In this document: positions 15,863 to 24,556 of the stretch, piece by piece
Layout of the letters: each line of letters starts with the position of its first letter
Position numbering within the stretch: the stretch's first letter is position 1
Source: Sphingobium sp. AP50
GTDB lineage: Bacteria > Pseudomonadota > Alphaproteobacteria > Sphingomonadales > Sphingomonadaceae
Direction: 5' to 3'
NCBI RefSeq assembly: GCF_900109095.1
Contig: NZ_FNYZ01000013.1
Location: forward strand, 1 to 64,000
DNA: 64,000 nucleotides
Notes under the pieces: generated by a model
The model's database searches: none
Told to the model about the DNA's origin: nothing
The model's input: the letters and a program-made list of their open reading frames with translations, nothing else
Translations under genes and position numbers: made by a program

Positions 15863-15878
15863 TGGCACAAGCCTTGCT
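15863..15878 (+). promoter_or_regulatory. Sigma-54 promoter for transglycosylase-flhA-fliA
   Basis: TGGCACA-AGCC-TTGCT is a near-perfect -24/-12 element. Transcription should start near 15890, which leaves room for the GTG start at 15916. It places fliA, the sigma-28 gene, under sigma-54 control. Confidence 0.86.
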
Positions 15879-15915
15879 CTAATGTCCTCGCTAGCAAAGT
15901 GAGGATTTGGGTTCA

Positions 15916-16734
15916 GTGTCGGCTTTCGCAGACATATCGGCAACGTCGGGATCGACCGGCAATCGCGTGACCAACGCGATTGCGATGGCGAGCCGTCGTA
16001 CCGGCGTGGACTTCAGCTATCTGCTGGGGCAGGCGAAGATCGAATCCAGCCTCAATCCCACGGCGCGCGCGGCAACATCGTCCGCCACCGGCCTTTATCA
16101 GTTCATCGACCAGAGCTGGCTCGCCGTCGTCGACAAGCATGGCGCCGAATATGGCCTGGGTTGGGCCGCCGATGCGATCAGCCGGGGCAGCAATGGCCGC
16201 TATACCGTGTCCGACCCCGAATTGCGCCAGCAGATACTCGACCTGCGCAAGCATCCTGAAACCGCGTCGGTCATGGCGGCCGAACATGCCGCCGACAACA
16301 AGGCCTATCTGGAATCGAAGCTGGGCCGTGAAGCGGAGCCGGTCGACCTCTATCTCGCTCATTTTCTGGGCGTGGGCGGGGCATCCAAATTCCTGTCTGT
16401 GCATGATCGCGCGCCGGACGCCACGGCCGCATCGCTGTTCCCGGCGGCGGCGCGCGCCAACCGTTCGATCTTCTACGACAAGCAGGGCAATGCCCGCAGC
16501 TTCTCCGAAATTCGCGATCGCTTCGCTGCCAAGCTCCAGAAGAGCTCGGACAGCCTTGGCGGTCCCGCCCAATATGCCGATGCCTCTTTGCCCAGCGGGT
16601 CGAAGACGGTGCAGCCCGCCGATTATGTGCGGATCGAAACCCAGCGCCTGAGCGAGCAGCCTGACATCATGGTCAAGCCGCAACCGCAGACGGCGCGTCT
16701 CGCCTATCTCATGCTTGCCACCCTCGGAAGGTAA
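15916..16734 (+). CDS. Lytic transglycosylase (SLT domain), flagellar
   Basis: The 272-aa protein has a lysozyme-like SLT domain in the N-terminal half: the catalytic glutamate lies in LLGQAKIESSLNP and is followed by SSATGLYQFIDQSWL. The GTG at 15916 is chosen because GAGGA lies about ten bases upstream; a TTG at 15907 is too close to it. No hydrophobic signal peptide is visible, though the substrate is periplasmic. As FlgJ here lacks a muramidase domain, this enzyme is the natural candidate to open peptidoglycan for the rod, like SltF of Rhodobacter. It ends 8 bp before flhA. Confidence 0.85.
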   Translation: MSAFADISATSGSTGNRVTNAIAMASRRTGVDFSYLLGQAKIESSLNPTARAATSSATGLYQFIDQSWLAVVDKHGAEYGLGWAADAISRGSNGRYTVSDPELRQQILDLRKHPETASVMAAEHAADNKAYLESKLGREAEPVDLYLAHFLGVGGASKFLSVHDRAPDATAASLFPAAARANRSIFYDKQGNARSFSEIRDRFAAKLQKSSDSLGGPAQYADASLPSGSKTVQPADYVRIETQRLSEQPDIMVKPQPQTARLAYLMLATLGR

Positions 16735-16742
16735 CGGCCAGA

Positions 16743-18863
16743 ATGTCCCCTGCCCAAGTCAAAGCGAAAATCTGGATGAGCGCCGTCAAGGGCGCCGTGC
16801 TGCCGTTCGCGACATTGATGGTCGTTGTGTTCATGATGGTGCCGGTGCCGGCGGTCATGCTGGATATCGGTTTCATCACCAATATCATGATCAGCCTTGC
16901 CGTGCTGATGGTGGCGCTCAATGCCGCCAAGCCGCTCGACTTTTCCAGCTTCCCGACGGTGCTGCTGTTCGCGACCCTGCTGCGGCTGGCGCTGAACGTC
17001 GCATCGACCCGCGTCGTGCTGGTACAGGGGCATGAGGGCGCGGATGCAGCAGGCCAGGTGATCGAGGCCTTCGGTCACTTCCTGATCGGTGGCGACTATG
17101 TCGTCGGTATCTTCGTCTTCGCGATCCTGATGATCATCAACCTGGTCGTCATCACCAAGGGGGCGGGTCGCGTGTCCGAAGTGTCGGCGCGCTTCACCCT
17201 GGACGCCTTGCCGGGCAAGCAGATGGCGATCGACGCCGATCTCAATGCCGGCCTGATGACGCCCGAAGAAGCCAAGATCCGCCGGCAGGAAGTCGCGACC
17301 GAGGCGGACTTCTATGGCTCGATGGACGGTGCCAGCAAGTTCGTGAAGGGTGACGCGGTTGCGGGCATCCTGATTCTGGTGATCAACATCATCGGCGGCA
17401 TCATCCTGGGCGTGGTCAGCCATGGGCTGGCGATCGGTGAAGCGGCCCAGACCTATATCATCCTGGCGATCGGTGACGCGCTGGTGGCGCAAATTCCTGC
17501 GCTGCTGCTGTCGATTGCAGCGGCCTCGATCGTCACCCGCGTCAAGAGCGAAGGCGATCTGTCCGGCCAGATCGCCGGTCAGTTCGGCACGGGCAAGGCG
17601 TGGATTCCGGTCGCTGCCATTCTGGGTTTCCTGGGCATCCTGCCCGGCATGCCGCACATGATCATCCTGCCGGCCGCGGCGGTTGCGGGTGGCATCGCCT
17701 GGCAATTGCGGGCCGCCAAGCAGAAGAAGGCCGCCGAGCCGGTGCCGCCGCCGCCCGCGCCCAACCCGGCGCTGATCGAGTGGGACGATGTTTCTGATGG
17801 CGCGGTGCTGGGTCTGGAGATCGGCTATGGCCTGATCGGGCTGGTGGATGAGCGTAAGGGCGCGCCGCTGATGGCACGTATCACCGGCATCCGCCGTCAG
17901 CTTTCCAAGGAACTGGGCTTTGTCGTGCCGATGGTCCGCGTGAAGGATAATCTGGCGCTGGAGCCGAACCAGTATCGCATCACCATTGCCGGTGTCGTGG
18001 TGGGTGAAGATGAAATCTGGCCCGACGATCTGCTCGCGCTCGACAGCGGCGCGCTGGAGGGGACGGTGCAGGGGCGCGCGGCGAAAGATCCAACCTTCGG
18101 GCTGGATGCGGTGTGGATTTCGCAGGCGAAGCGCAGCGAAGCGGTGGTCGCGGGCTATACGGTGGTCGATCCGCCGACGGTGGTCGCGACTCATCTCAAC
18201 CAGCTGATCGCGATGAATGCGGCCGAAATGTTCGGTCTGGACGAAGCTCGCAAGCTGCTCGACAATCTGAAGGACGCCGCGCCGCAGCTGGTGGAAGGGC
18301 TGACGCCCGGCCTGCTGAGCCTCACCCAGATCAGCGCGCTGTGCCGCGCGCTCCTGTCCGAGGGCATTGCGCTCAAGGATTTCCGTCGCATCTGCGAGGC
18401 GATGGTCGATGGCGCACGGCCCGACATGAACATCGAACAGCTGGTGGAAGCCGTGCGTCAGCGCATCGGCGCCCTGATCATTCAGGGTCTGGTGCCGGTG
18501 AAGATGCCGCTGCCGGTCATCACGCTGGACGGCGATCTGGAAGCGATGCTGGCGCAGGCCATGCGGGTCGCGGGCGACGCCAAGCATCCGATCGAACCCA
18601 GCCTTGCCAACCGCATCGTCGAATCGGTGGTCCATGCCGCACGGCCGATGCTGGGGCAGGCGCGCAATTTCGCCATCGTCACGTCGCCGGTCGCGCGTCG
18701 GGCGCTGGCCCGTCTGTTCAAGCCGCATCTGCCCGAAACGCCGGTGCTGTCCTTCCTGGAAATCCCCGACGGTAAGGGAGTGGAAGTAGTTGCGGTGGTA
18801 GGAAGCGAATCCCGACCTGCGCCGCGCCATGACCCGCTGCCGCAGCGCGAACGAGTGGCCTGA
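16743..18863 (+). CDS. flhA: Flagellar export gate protein FlhA
   Basis: The 706-aa protein forms the ring of the type III export gate. About eight transmembrane helices fill residues 1-320, with the conserved cytoplasmic FHIPEP-type segment between helices 4 and 5 (RVSEVSARFTLDALPGKQMAIDADLN, split here for description) at about residues 140-165. A large C-terminal cytoplasmic domain binds chaperone-substrate complexes. GGAAGG lies ten bases upstream of the ATG. It is cotranscribed with the transglycosylase and fliA. Confidence 0.96.
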   Translation: MSPAQVKAKIWMSAVKGAVLPFATLMVVVFMMVPVPAVMLDIGFITNIMISLAVLMVALNAAKPLDFSSFPTVLLFATLLRLALNVASTRVVLVQGHEGADAAGQVIEAFGHFLIGGDYVVGIFVFAILMIINLVVITKGAGRVSEVSARFTLDALPGKQMAIDADLNAGLMTPEEAKIRRQEVATEADFYGSMDGASKFVKGDAVAGILILVINIIGGIILGVVSHGLAIGEAAQTYIILAIGDALVAQIPALLLSIAAASIVTRVKSEGDLSGQIAGQFGTGKAWIPVAAILGFLGILPGMPHMIILPAAAVAGGIAWQLRAAKQKKAAEPVPPPPAPNPALIEWDDVSDGAVLGLEIGYGLIGLVDERKGAPLMARITGIRRQLSKELGFVVPMVRVKDNLALEPNQYRITIAGVVVGEDEIWPDDLLALDSGALEGTVQGRAAKDPTFGLDAVWISQAKRSEAVVAGYTVVDPPTVVATHLNQLIAMNAAEMFGLDEARKLLDNLKDAAPQLVEGLTPGLLSLTQISALCRALLSEGIALKDFRRICEAMVDGARPDMNIEQLVEAVRQRIGALIIQGLVPVKMPLPVITLDGDLEAMLAQAMRVAGDAKHPIEPSLANRIVESVVHAARPMLGQARNFAIVTSPVARRALARLFKPHLPETPVLSFLEIPDGKGVEVVAVVGSESRPAPRHDPLPQRERVA

Positions 18864-18877
18864 GGAAAGGCTGAGTC

Positions 18878-19609
18878 ATGTATATGAACAAGATCACGGT
18901 TGGCGCCCATACCTATGCCAAGCCCGGCGCGAACAGCCCGGAACGGCTGGCCCGGCAATATATGCCGCTGGTCCGCAAGATCGCCTGGCACGTCCATGGT
19001 CGCGTATCGAGCGCGATCGAGGTCGAAGACCTGCTTCAGATCGGCATGGTCGCGCTGGTCGAGGCCGCCAATAGTTTCGAGGATCGCGGGCTGGGCTTTG
19101 CCGCCTACGCTCAGTTGCGGGTGCGCGGCGCGATGATCGATCATCTGCGCAGGCAGGCGACCTTGTGCCGGTCCGCCATGACCAGGCGCAAGCAATTGGG
19201 CAAGGTGCGGAACGCGCTGGAGCAGAAGCTTGGTCGCCTGCCGACCGAAGCGGAAATGTCGGTGGAGATGGGGCTGGAGCCCGCAGCCTATCGCGAGGTC
19301 GCCGACAGTGTCGAGATGGTGCAGCACACCAGCATGGACGAGGTCTATTCGGACCAGTCCATGTGGTTCGCCGATGTCGAGGATCGCGCCGACGATGTGA
19401 TGGAGCGCGAATCGCTGAAGAAGGCGCTGGCCGCCTGTATCGGCGAACTGCCCCAGCGGGAGGCGATGGTGCTGCAACTCTATTTCGTCGAGGAACTCAA
19501 TCTGGAAGAAATCGGCCAGACGCTGGATATCGGTGCGGCGCGGGTCTGCCAGATCAAGAAGGCCGCGCTCGACAAGCTGCGGGAAAAGCTGCGCGACTGG
19601 AACGATTGA
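18878..19609 (+). CDS. fliA: RNA polymerase sigma-28 factor FliA
   Basis: The 243-aa flagellar sigma factor has region 2 (ARQYMPLVRKIAWHVHG, then EVEDLLQIGMVALVEAANSF), region 3 (RLPTEAEMSVEMGL) and region 4 with its helix-turn-helix (LNLEEIGQTLDIGAARVCQI). It should read the TAAA-N15-GCCG sites in this window and be held by FlgM. AGGAAAGG supports the ATG at 18878; another ATG lies two codons on. Confidence 0.95.
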   Translation: MYMNKITVGAHTYAKPGANSPERLARQYMPLVRKIAWHVHGRVSSAIEVEDLLQIGMVALVEAANSFEDRGLGFAAYAQLRVRGAMIDHLRRQATLCRSAMTRRKQLGKVRNALEQKLGRLPTEAEMSVEMGLEPAAYREVADSVEMVQHTSMDEVYSDQSMWFADVEDRADDVMERESLKKALAACIGELPQREAMVLQLYFVEELNLEEIGQTLDIGAARVCQIKKAALDKLREKLRDWND

Positions 19610-19782
19610 TCGCCTAACAGGCGGTCACCAATAGGATATCCGGCGCTTAACTTCGCATGTTTCCCGCAAGTTTCGACATTTTCGGACAAATGTTGGAAAT
19701 TTAATGTCGTGGGATAGGTGGCGTCAGTCGGCGTTTGCAATGTAGTCGGGGTGCGGTTGGTAGGACAGGGATGGTCCGTCCC

Positions 19783-21669
19783 TCATTCGTCGTTGGCGGG
19801 CAGGCGTCCCTTGCGTCGGCCGGCGCCCGTGGGCCAGCGGAAACGCAGCGGGCGATAGCCCTGCGTGCGCCACCACGGATCGGCGACCTGAAACAGGCCG
19901 CTTTCCTCCGCCTTGCGGCCCAGATCCTTGCGCGCGGTGATCGCCGCAAGCACGGGCGCAGCGAACAGGCCCACAACCACCGGCAGAGTCCAGCCCAATG
20001 CGCCGGCGCGGATCGCCAGCAGCGTCAGCCCGGCACCCAGCAACAAATGCCATTTGAACAGCCAGATCGCGCTGGTGATGGCCATGCCGTCGCGGTCGCG
20101 GGTCTGGCCGTTCCAACTGCTCTTGCGGCCCATCAGGATGCCGAACAGGTTGATCGTCTGGGTCAGCATCGCGACCGGCGCCATCAGGATCGACAGCAGC
20201 ACGTCGGCGATCACGCCGCGCGTCATGCGCGCTGCGCCGCCAAAGCCGATGCGCCGTGCCGGGTCTGCCATAGCCCAGAGGATCGACAGGATCTTCGGCC
20301 CGAACAGCAGCACCGCCGTTACCGCCAGCAGGGCGCCCGACGGCAGGATGGCGGCGGGCGGCCAGAAGCCGCTGGCCGCGCCACCAAGCACCACCAATAT
20401 CAGTGCCAGCCACATGGGCGACGTGCAATAGGCGCTGGCACCGACCAGCAACTGAAAACGGCTGACCGGGTGCAGGCCGGCGATCTTCACAAGCAGGGGG
20501 ACATGCTGGATATTGCCCTGACACCAGCGGCGATCGCGGGTGAAGACGTCGGGCATGGAGGGCGGGAATTCCTCGAAACTATCTTCGGCCGTGACCATAT
20601 GCACGTCCCAGCCGCGACGGCGCAGCAGGGCGGCCTCCAGCATGTCATGGCTCATGATATGGCCGCCAAAGGGCGCGCGGCCGGGCAGTTCGGGCAGGCC
20701 GCAGCTTTGTGCGAAGGCGCGCACGCGCACGATGGCGTTATGGCCCCAGAACATGCCTTCGGACCCCGCCCACCAGATCATGCCGGCCGCCGAGATCGGG
20801 CCGAACAGGCGGCTGGCAAATTGCTGCCAGCGGGCGAAGAGGGTGGCTGCGCCCATGACGGTCGGGACGGTCTGGATCAGGCCGACATGGGGATGCCGCT
20901 CCATATCGGCGGCAAGGCGGGCCATGGTCTGGCCGCTCATCACGCTGTCTGCGTCCAGCACGACCATATAGTCGTAGCCGCCGCCAAAGCGTTGTACCCA
21001 TTCGGCGATATTGCCCGGCTTGCGCCCGATATTGAGCGCGCGGCGGCGATAATGGACCGGCCGGGAGAAAGAGCCGCGCATTTCCAGATAGGCGCCGCGT
21101 TCATGCTCGCCATTTTCCGGGTTGGAATCGGACAGGATGAAAAATTCGAACCTTTCGCCGCCCATGACCTGCGCCAGAGAGCGCTCCATGATCGACAGGC
21201 GGCCCAGTACGCCCAGAAAATCCTCGTTACAGACCGGCAGCAGGATGGCGGTCTTGCCGCGCAGCGGTTCGGATGCGCGCAGCGGGCGCGGCGTGACGCT
21301 GCGGCCCTTGCCCACGGTCAGCAGCAGGAAGCCGATGGTGGCGGTCGCAAAGCCGAAGGCGATCCAGGCGAACAGTGAAATGAAGAGGGTGAGATAGACG
21401 CCCTCCAGCGGATCAATGCCATCGAGGCCGATCGACCGGCGCATTTCATGCGCGGCCATCGCGGCAGGGATCAGCGCCAGCAGCACGACCAGCAGGCGCC
21501 TTGCCCACAGGTCGATATTGAAGCGCCGCCGTGCGACCGGCGGCGGGGCGGTGGAAAAGTCCTGCTCCGGCATGGCGAGCGGGCTTTCGGGCGGAACCCG
21601 TTCAAAGGCCCGTTTCAATGGCTCATCTTCGCCACCCGGCCCGGCAGGCCGTGCGCTTCCCTGTTCCAT
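19783..21669 (-). CDS. opgH: Glucans biosynthesis glucosyltransferase OpgH (MdoH)
   Basis: The 628-aa inner-membrane GT2 enzyme makes and exports the glucan backbone of osmoregulated periplasmic glucans from UDP-glucose. Two N-terminal transmembrane segments are followed by the catalytic domain (LLPVCNEDFLGVLGRL, the metal-binding DADS, an acidic TAEDS and RDRRWCQGN) and several C-terminal membrane helices. It is shorter than E. coli MdoH (847 aa) at both ends. It is downstream of opgD/G, so both form an operon placed inside the flagellar cluster. Confidence 0.92.
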   Translation of the reverse strand: MEQGSARPAGPGGEDEPLKRAFERVPPESPLAMPEQDFSTAPPPVARRRFNIDLWARRLLVVLLALIPAAMAAHEMRRSIGLDGIDPLEGVYLTLFISLFAWIAFGFATATIGFLLLTVGKGRSVTPRPLRASEPLRGKTAILLPVCNEDFLGVLGRLSIMERSLAQVMGGERFEFFILSDSNPENGEHERGAYLEMRGSFSRPVHYRRRALNIGRKPGNIAEWVQRFGGGYDYMVVLDADSVMSGQTMARLAADMERHPHVGLIQTVPTVMGAATLFARWQQFASRLFGPISAAGMIWWAGSEGMFWGHNAIVRVRAFAQSCGLPELPGRAPFGGHIMSHDMLEAALLRRRGWDVHMVTAEDSFEEFPPSMPDVFTRDRRWCQGNIQHVPLLVKIAGLHPVSRFQLLVGASAYCTSPMWLALILVVLGGAASGFWPPAAILPSGALLAVTAVLLFGPKILSILWAMADPARRIGFGGAARMTRGVIADVLLSILMAPVAMLTQTINLFGILMGRKSSWNGQTRDRDGMAITSAIWLFKWHLLLGAGLTLLAIRAGALGWTLPVVVGLFAAPVLAAITARKDLGRKAEESGLFQVADPWWRTQGYRPLRFRWPTGAGRRKGRLPANDE

Positions 21670-21734
21670 GCTGATCAGACCCGCTTTCTACTGTCCCAAG
21701 GTGCCAGAACCCTTCTTTGCCCAGAGGGTTCCCT

Positions 21735-23222
21735 TCACGCACCGAGCGGGTAATGCACATATTCGCTGAATGCACGATTGCCGCTGCGCAATTGCAGGCG
21801 AATATCGGCCGTTTTCCCCTGATTTCGGGATATGTCGAGTATGACGCGGAACAGCCGGTCCTGCCCCAGCACGGGATAACCGGCCTGTTTGAGGAGCGTG
21901 CCGCCGCTGACATCGGCCCAGATATCCGGTTTGTTGTCAGCCGATACGCCCGCGAAATCGATGACCAGCCGCTCGGCATCGGGCTTGTCGCCGCGCCCGC
22001 GCCAGACATTTTCGACAATGGCGAGGCCGGAGGAGGCAGGGGCACGCGCCGCTGTCCAGTCGAGCCGATAGCCGATATCGATCCGCGCGCCGGGGCGGGG
22101 CGGGGCCTCCGGGGTCCAGTAGCCCGCGACATTATCGGTATATTCGCTGTCGGTGGGGAAGGCGTAGAGCCGCACCTGCCCGGCGCCCAGCGGGCTGGTC
22201 GGTGTCGCCCAGAGCGAGGGGCGACGGTCGTAGAAGACGCCATCATCCTGATAATGATCGAAATTGCGGTCGCGTTGCAGCAGGCCGAACCCCTTGGGAC
22301 TGACTTCCTTGAAGGCGCTGAAATGCGGGGCGGACGGGTTCACGATGGGGCGGGCGTGGACATTGCCGTCGGCACTGGCGATCGACAGCAGATCGCTGTC
22401 ATGGATTTCCGGCCGCCAGTCCGTGCCCTGCGTGCGATTGGCCTGATCATACCAGAACATGCTGGTCATCGGCATCAGTCCCAGTTCCTCGATCGGACGA
22501 CGCGGGAAGAGGGCGGCGGTGACATCCTGCCGCACACCATCCGGCCCCAGGCTGCTGACGAAGCGATAGGCGCCGGTGATCGATGCGCCGTCCATCAGGG
22601 CATAGACGGTGACGCTGCTGGCGCCGGCGCGCTCCAGCCAGAAATGGGTGAAACGGGGAAATTCTTCCTTGCCCGGCAGGCTGGTGTTGATGGCGATGGC
22701 GCGGGCGGACAGGCCGAACTGTTTCTGCGGGCTGGGCGCGCGGAAATAGCTGGCGCCCAGGAAGGACAGCCAGTCGCCATCCCGCTTGGCGTTCATGATA
22801 CGGAAGCCGGCAAAGCCTGCGTCCGGCCCCAGCGCGGCGACGGCATTGCCTGCGGGCGCATCGAACATATTGGGATCATAGCGCAGCGGGGTGGCGCGGC
22901 CTTTCTCCACGATCGCGATCGACACGGGCTGTGCGGCATTGGCCGACAAGGGGAAGAAACGGATGCCGGTGTCGCCCGGCAGATCACCCCACAAGGTGCG
23001 ATCGTCGCGGAAGCGCGCGCCATGCAGCGCGTCATAATCCACCTTCGCCGCACCGGGATGGTGGGGCGTTTCCCGATAGGGTGTGCGTGCCTGCCCCTGT
23101 GCCAACGCGACCAGCCTTTCCCAGGAGAAGGCGGTGGCCTTCGTCTGGGCCAATAGCATGTCGGGGAAGAGCAGGGCTGCGCCGGTGGCGGCGATCATCG
23201 CGCGCCGGTCTATCTGGGTCAT
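21735..23222 (-). CDS. Glucan biosynthesis protein OpgD/OpgG (MdoD/MdoG)
   Basis: The 495-aa periplasmic protein of the MdoG family acts with OpgH in building branched glucans. The start at 23222 gives MTQIDRRAMIAATGAALLF, a twin-arginine-type leader as in OpgD. Upstream in-frame ATGs at 23231, 23234 and 23258 are possible. The family body is clear (YDALHGARFRDDRTLWGD, FGLSARAIAINTSLPGKEEF, FWYDQANRTQGTDWRPEIHD). The Tat-like leader favours OpgD over OpgG, but only one paralogue is visible here. Confidence 0.88.
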   Translation of the reverse strand: MTQIDRRAMIAATGAALLFPDMLLAQTKATAFSWERLVALAQGQARTPYRETPHHPGAAKVDYDALHGARFRDDRTLWGDLPGDTGIRFFPLSANAAQPVSIAIVEKGRATPLRYDPNMFDAPAGNAVAALGPDAGFAGFRIMNAKRDGDWLSFLGASYFRAPSPQKQFGLSARAIAINTSLPGKEEFPRFTHFWLERAGASSVTVYALMDGASITGAYRFVSSLGPDGVRQDVTAALFPRRPIEELGLMPMTSMFWYDQANRTQGTDWRPEIHDSDLLSIASADGNVHARPIVNPSAPHFSAFKEVSPKGFGLLQRDRNFDHYQDDGVFYDRRPSLWATPTSPLGAGQVRLYAFPTDSEYTDNVAGYWTPEAPPRPGARIDIGYRLDWTAARAPASSGLAIVENVWRGRGDKPDAERLVIDFAGVSADNKPDIWADVSGGTLLKQAGYPVLGQDRLFRVILDISRNQGKTADIRLQLRSGNRAFSEYVHYPLGA

Positions 23223-23282
23223 GGACGTCATCATGGACGGCGTGAACGGTCGAGCCAAGCCTTGTATCCATCAGGACGCAAA

Positions 23283-23424
23283 GAAGCCTCCGCCCGGGGG
23301 GACGGAGGCTTCGATATGGTTGGTCGTTCGATCGAAGGTGTGAACCCCCGGCGCGGTGGGGACTGTTGATGCGCCGGGGGTCACATTGGCGGACTGTCAG
23401 GTGACCAGGACCTCAGCCCGCCAA
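23283..23424 (-). terminator. Three consecutive hairpins downstream of fliC
   Basis: On the minus strand the flagellin stop is followed by a stem with arms 23386-23392/23418-23424, an 11-bp stem with arms 23344-23354/23371-23381, and a 10-bp GC-rich stem with arms 23283-23292/23303-23312. The last is followed by TTTG. They fill nearly the whole 178-bp gap between fliC and the opg gene. They probably terminate and stabilise the abundant flagellin mRNA. Confidence 0.65.
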
Positions 23425-23436
23425 TCTTGTTGGGGC

Positions 23437-24243
23437 TTAGCCGATCAGCTTCAGCACGCCCTGCTGGCTCTGGTTGGCCTGGGCCAGCATCGCGGTCGAC
23501 GCCTGGCTCAGGATCTGCTGCTTGGCCAGAGCGGTCGTTTCGGCCGAGAAGTCGGCGTCTTCGATGCGGCTCTTGGCGTCCGTCAGGTTGGTGATGTTGT
23601 TGGTCAGGTTGTTGACGGTCGATTCGAGGCGGTTCTGCACCGCACCGAGATCGGCACGCGCCGTGGCGATCGACTGCAGCGCATCGTCGAAGGTGGTGAG
23701 GTCAGCGTCGGCCGGTGCGGTGGCGTCGACGGCCAGAGCGTCAGCCATGCCGGTCAGCACGTCGGTCAGTTCGATGTCGACCTTGTCGGTGGCATTGGCG
23801 CCGGCCTGGATCGAGATGGTCTGGTCCGAAGCGAACAGCTTGGTGCCGTTGAATTCGGTGTTGGTCAGCGTGTCGGTGATCTGCGTCTGGAGCTGGGCAA
23901 CTTCCGCCTGGATGTTCGCCTTGGCGTCGTCATCGTTGGTGCCGTTCAGCGCCTGGACGGTCAGTTCACGCATACGCTGCAGCATGTTGCTGACTTCGCC
24001 GAGCGCACCTTCCGCCGTCTGCGCCAGCGAGATGCCGTCATTGGCGTTGCGGACGCCCTGGGTCATGCCCTTGATCTGGGCGGTCATGCTCGAAGCGATG
24101 GCGAGGCCGGCGGCGTCGTCCTTGGCGCTGTTGATGCGCTTGCCGGTCGACAGGCGCTCCATGGCGGTGCTGAGAGCCTTGGTCGCCGAAGACGAAGCAT
24201 TGGCCGAGCGCAGCGCCGCAGTGTTGGTTCCGATAACAGTCAT
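23437..24243 (-). CDS. fliC: Flagellin, compact form
   Basis: The 268-aa filament subunit has conserved N-terminal D0/D1 ([24 protein letters not shown] in two parts) and C-terminal D1/D0 ([20 protein letters not shown] and [20 protein letters not shown]). There is almost no variable D2/D3 region, which makes it very short compared with the roughly 495 aa of Salmonella. AAAGGGA lies upstream of the ATG, and a sigma-28-type promoter lies at 24303-24329. FliS and FliD for this filament are at 38.9-40.7 kb. Confidence 0.95.
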   Translation of the reverse strand: MTVIGTNTAALRSANASSSATKALSTAMERLSTGKRINSAKDDAAGLAIASSMTAQIKGMTQGVRNANDGISLAQTAEGALGEVSNMLQRMRELTVQALNGTNDDDAKANIQAEVAQLQTQITDTLTNTEFNGTKLFASDQTISIQAGANATDKVDIELTDVLTGMADALAVDATAPADADLTTFDDALQSIATARADLGAVQNRLESTVNNLTNNITNLTDAKSRIEDADFSAETTALAKQQILSQASTAMLAQANQSQQGVLKLIG

Positions 24244-24302
24244 GATATTCCCTTTCCGTTCATCAGGTCGCTGTCATCAGACGCTTGCGGCCTCGAAAGG
24301 GG

Positions 24303-24329
24303 ATAACGGCGGGGTGCCGCAGGCTTTTA
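24303..24329 (-). promoter_or_regulatory. Sigma-28-type promoter for flagellin
   Basis: The minus strand reads TAAA-N15-GCCGTTAT, one base from the FliA -10 consensus GCCGATAA. The leader to the flagellin ATG is about 55 nt. This is the best match in the window to the expected class of gene and anchors the motif used for the others. Confidence 0.78.
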
Positions 24330-24372
24330 GTGCCCGGCATCATTTTTTCGAAAAATAGCGTTTTGCCAGCCT

Positions 24373-24390
24373 CTTACGCGCGCGCGTAAG
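24373..24390. promoter_or_regulatory. 18-bp perfect palindrome, possible operator
   Basis: CTTACGCGCGCGCGTAAG is its own reverse complement. It lies in the 313-bp divergent gap between fliC and the sigma-54 activator, upstream of both. It could be a dimer-binding site for a regulator, but the alternating CG core could also be chance in GC-rich DNA. The rest of this gap holds the fliC promoter and two CtrA-like sites. Confidence 0.35.
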
Positions 24391-24459
24391 ACAGGAGCCG
24401 ATGATTTTGCCGGATTGTGCGGAAAAAAATTGCCGGTCTGCGGCAAGCGGCAACCGGCA

Positions 24460-24474
24460 TTAACCATCTGATAA
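24460..24474 (+). promoter_or_regulatory. CtrA-like box upstream of the sigma-54 activator
   Basis: TTAA-N7-ATAA matches 7 of 8 bases of the CtrA box TTAA-N7-TTAA and contains the half-site TTAACCAT. A second TTAACCAT is at 24493-24500, 33 bp downstream. Both precede the activator start at 24557. CtrA starting the flagellar cascade is known in other alphaproteobacteria; the assignment here is inference. Confidence 0.42.
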
Positions 24475-24556
24475 CCACATCGGCGGTAAATATTAACCAT
24501 CGAAGGGGGCTGGGGCGTACGGGGGTACAAGCCGGCCATATTGTGGGGTTTTGTTC

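Noticed and set aside
15907..15915. TTG at 15907 as start of the transglycosylase
   Set aside because: The GAGGA ribosome site would be one or two bases away, too close; the GTG at 15916 has normal spacing.
16704..18830. A 708-residue minus-strand frame opposite flhA
   Set aside because: It is the antisense of the clear flhA gene and has no recognisable domain.
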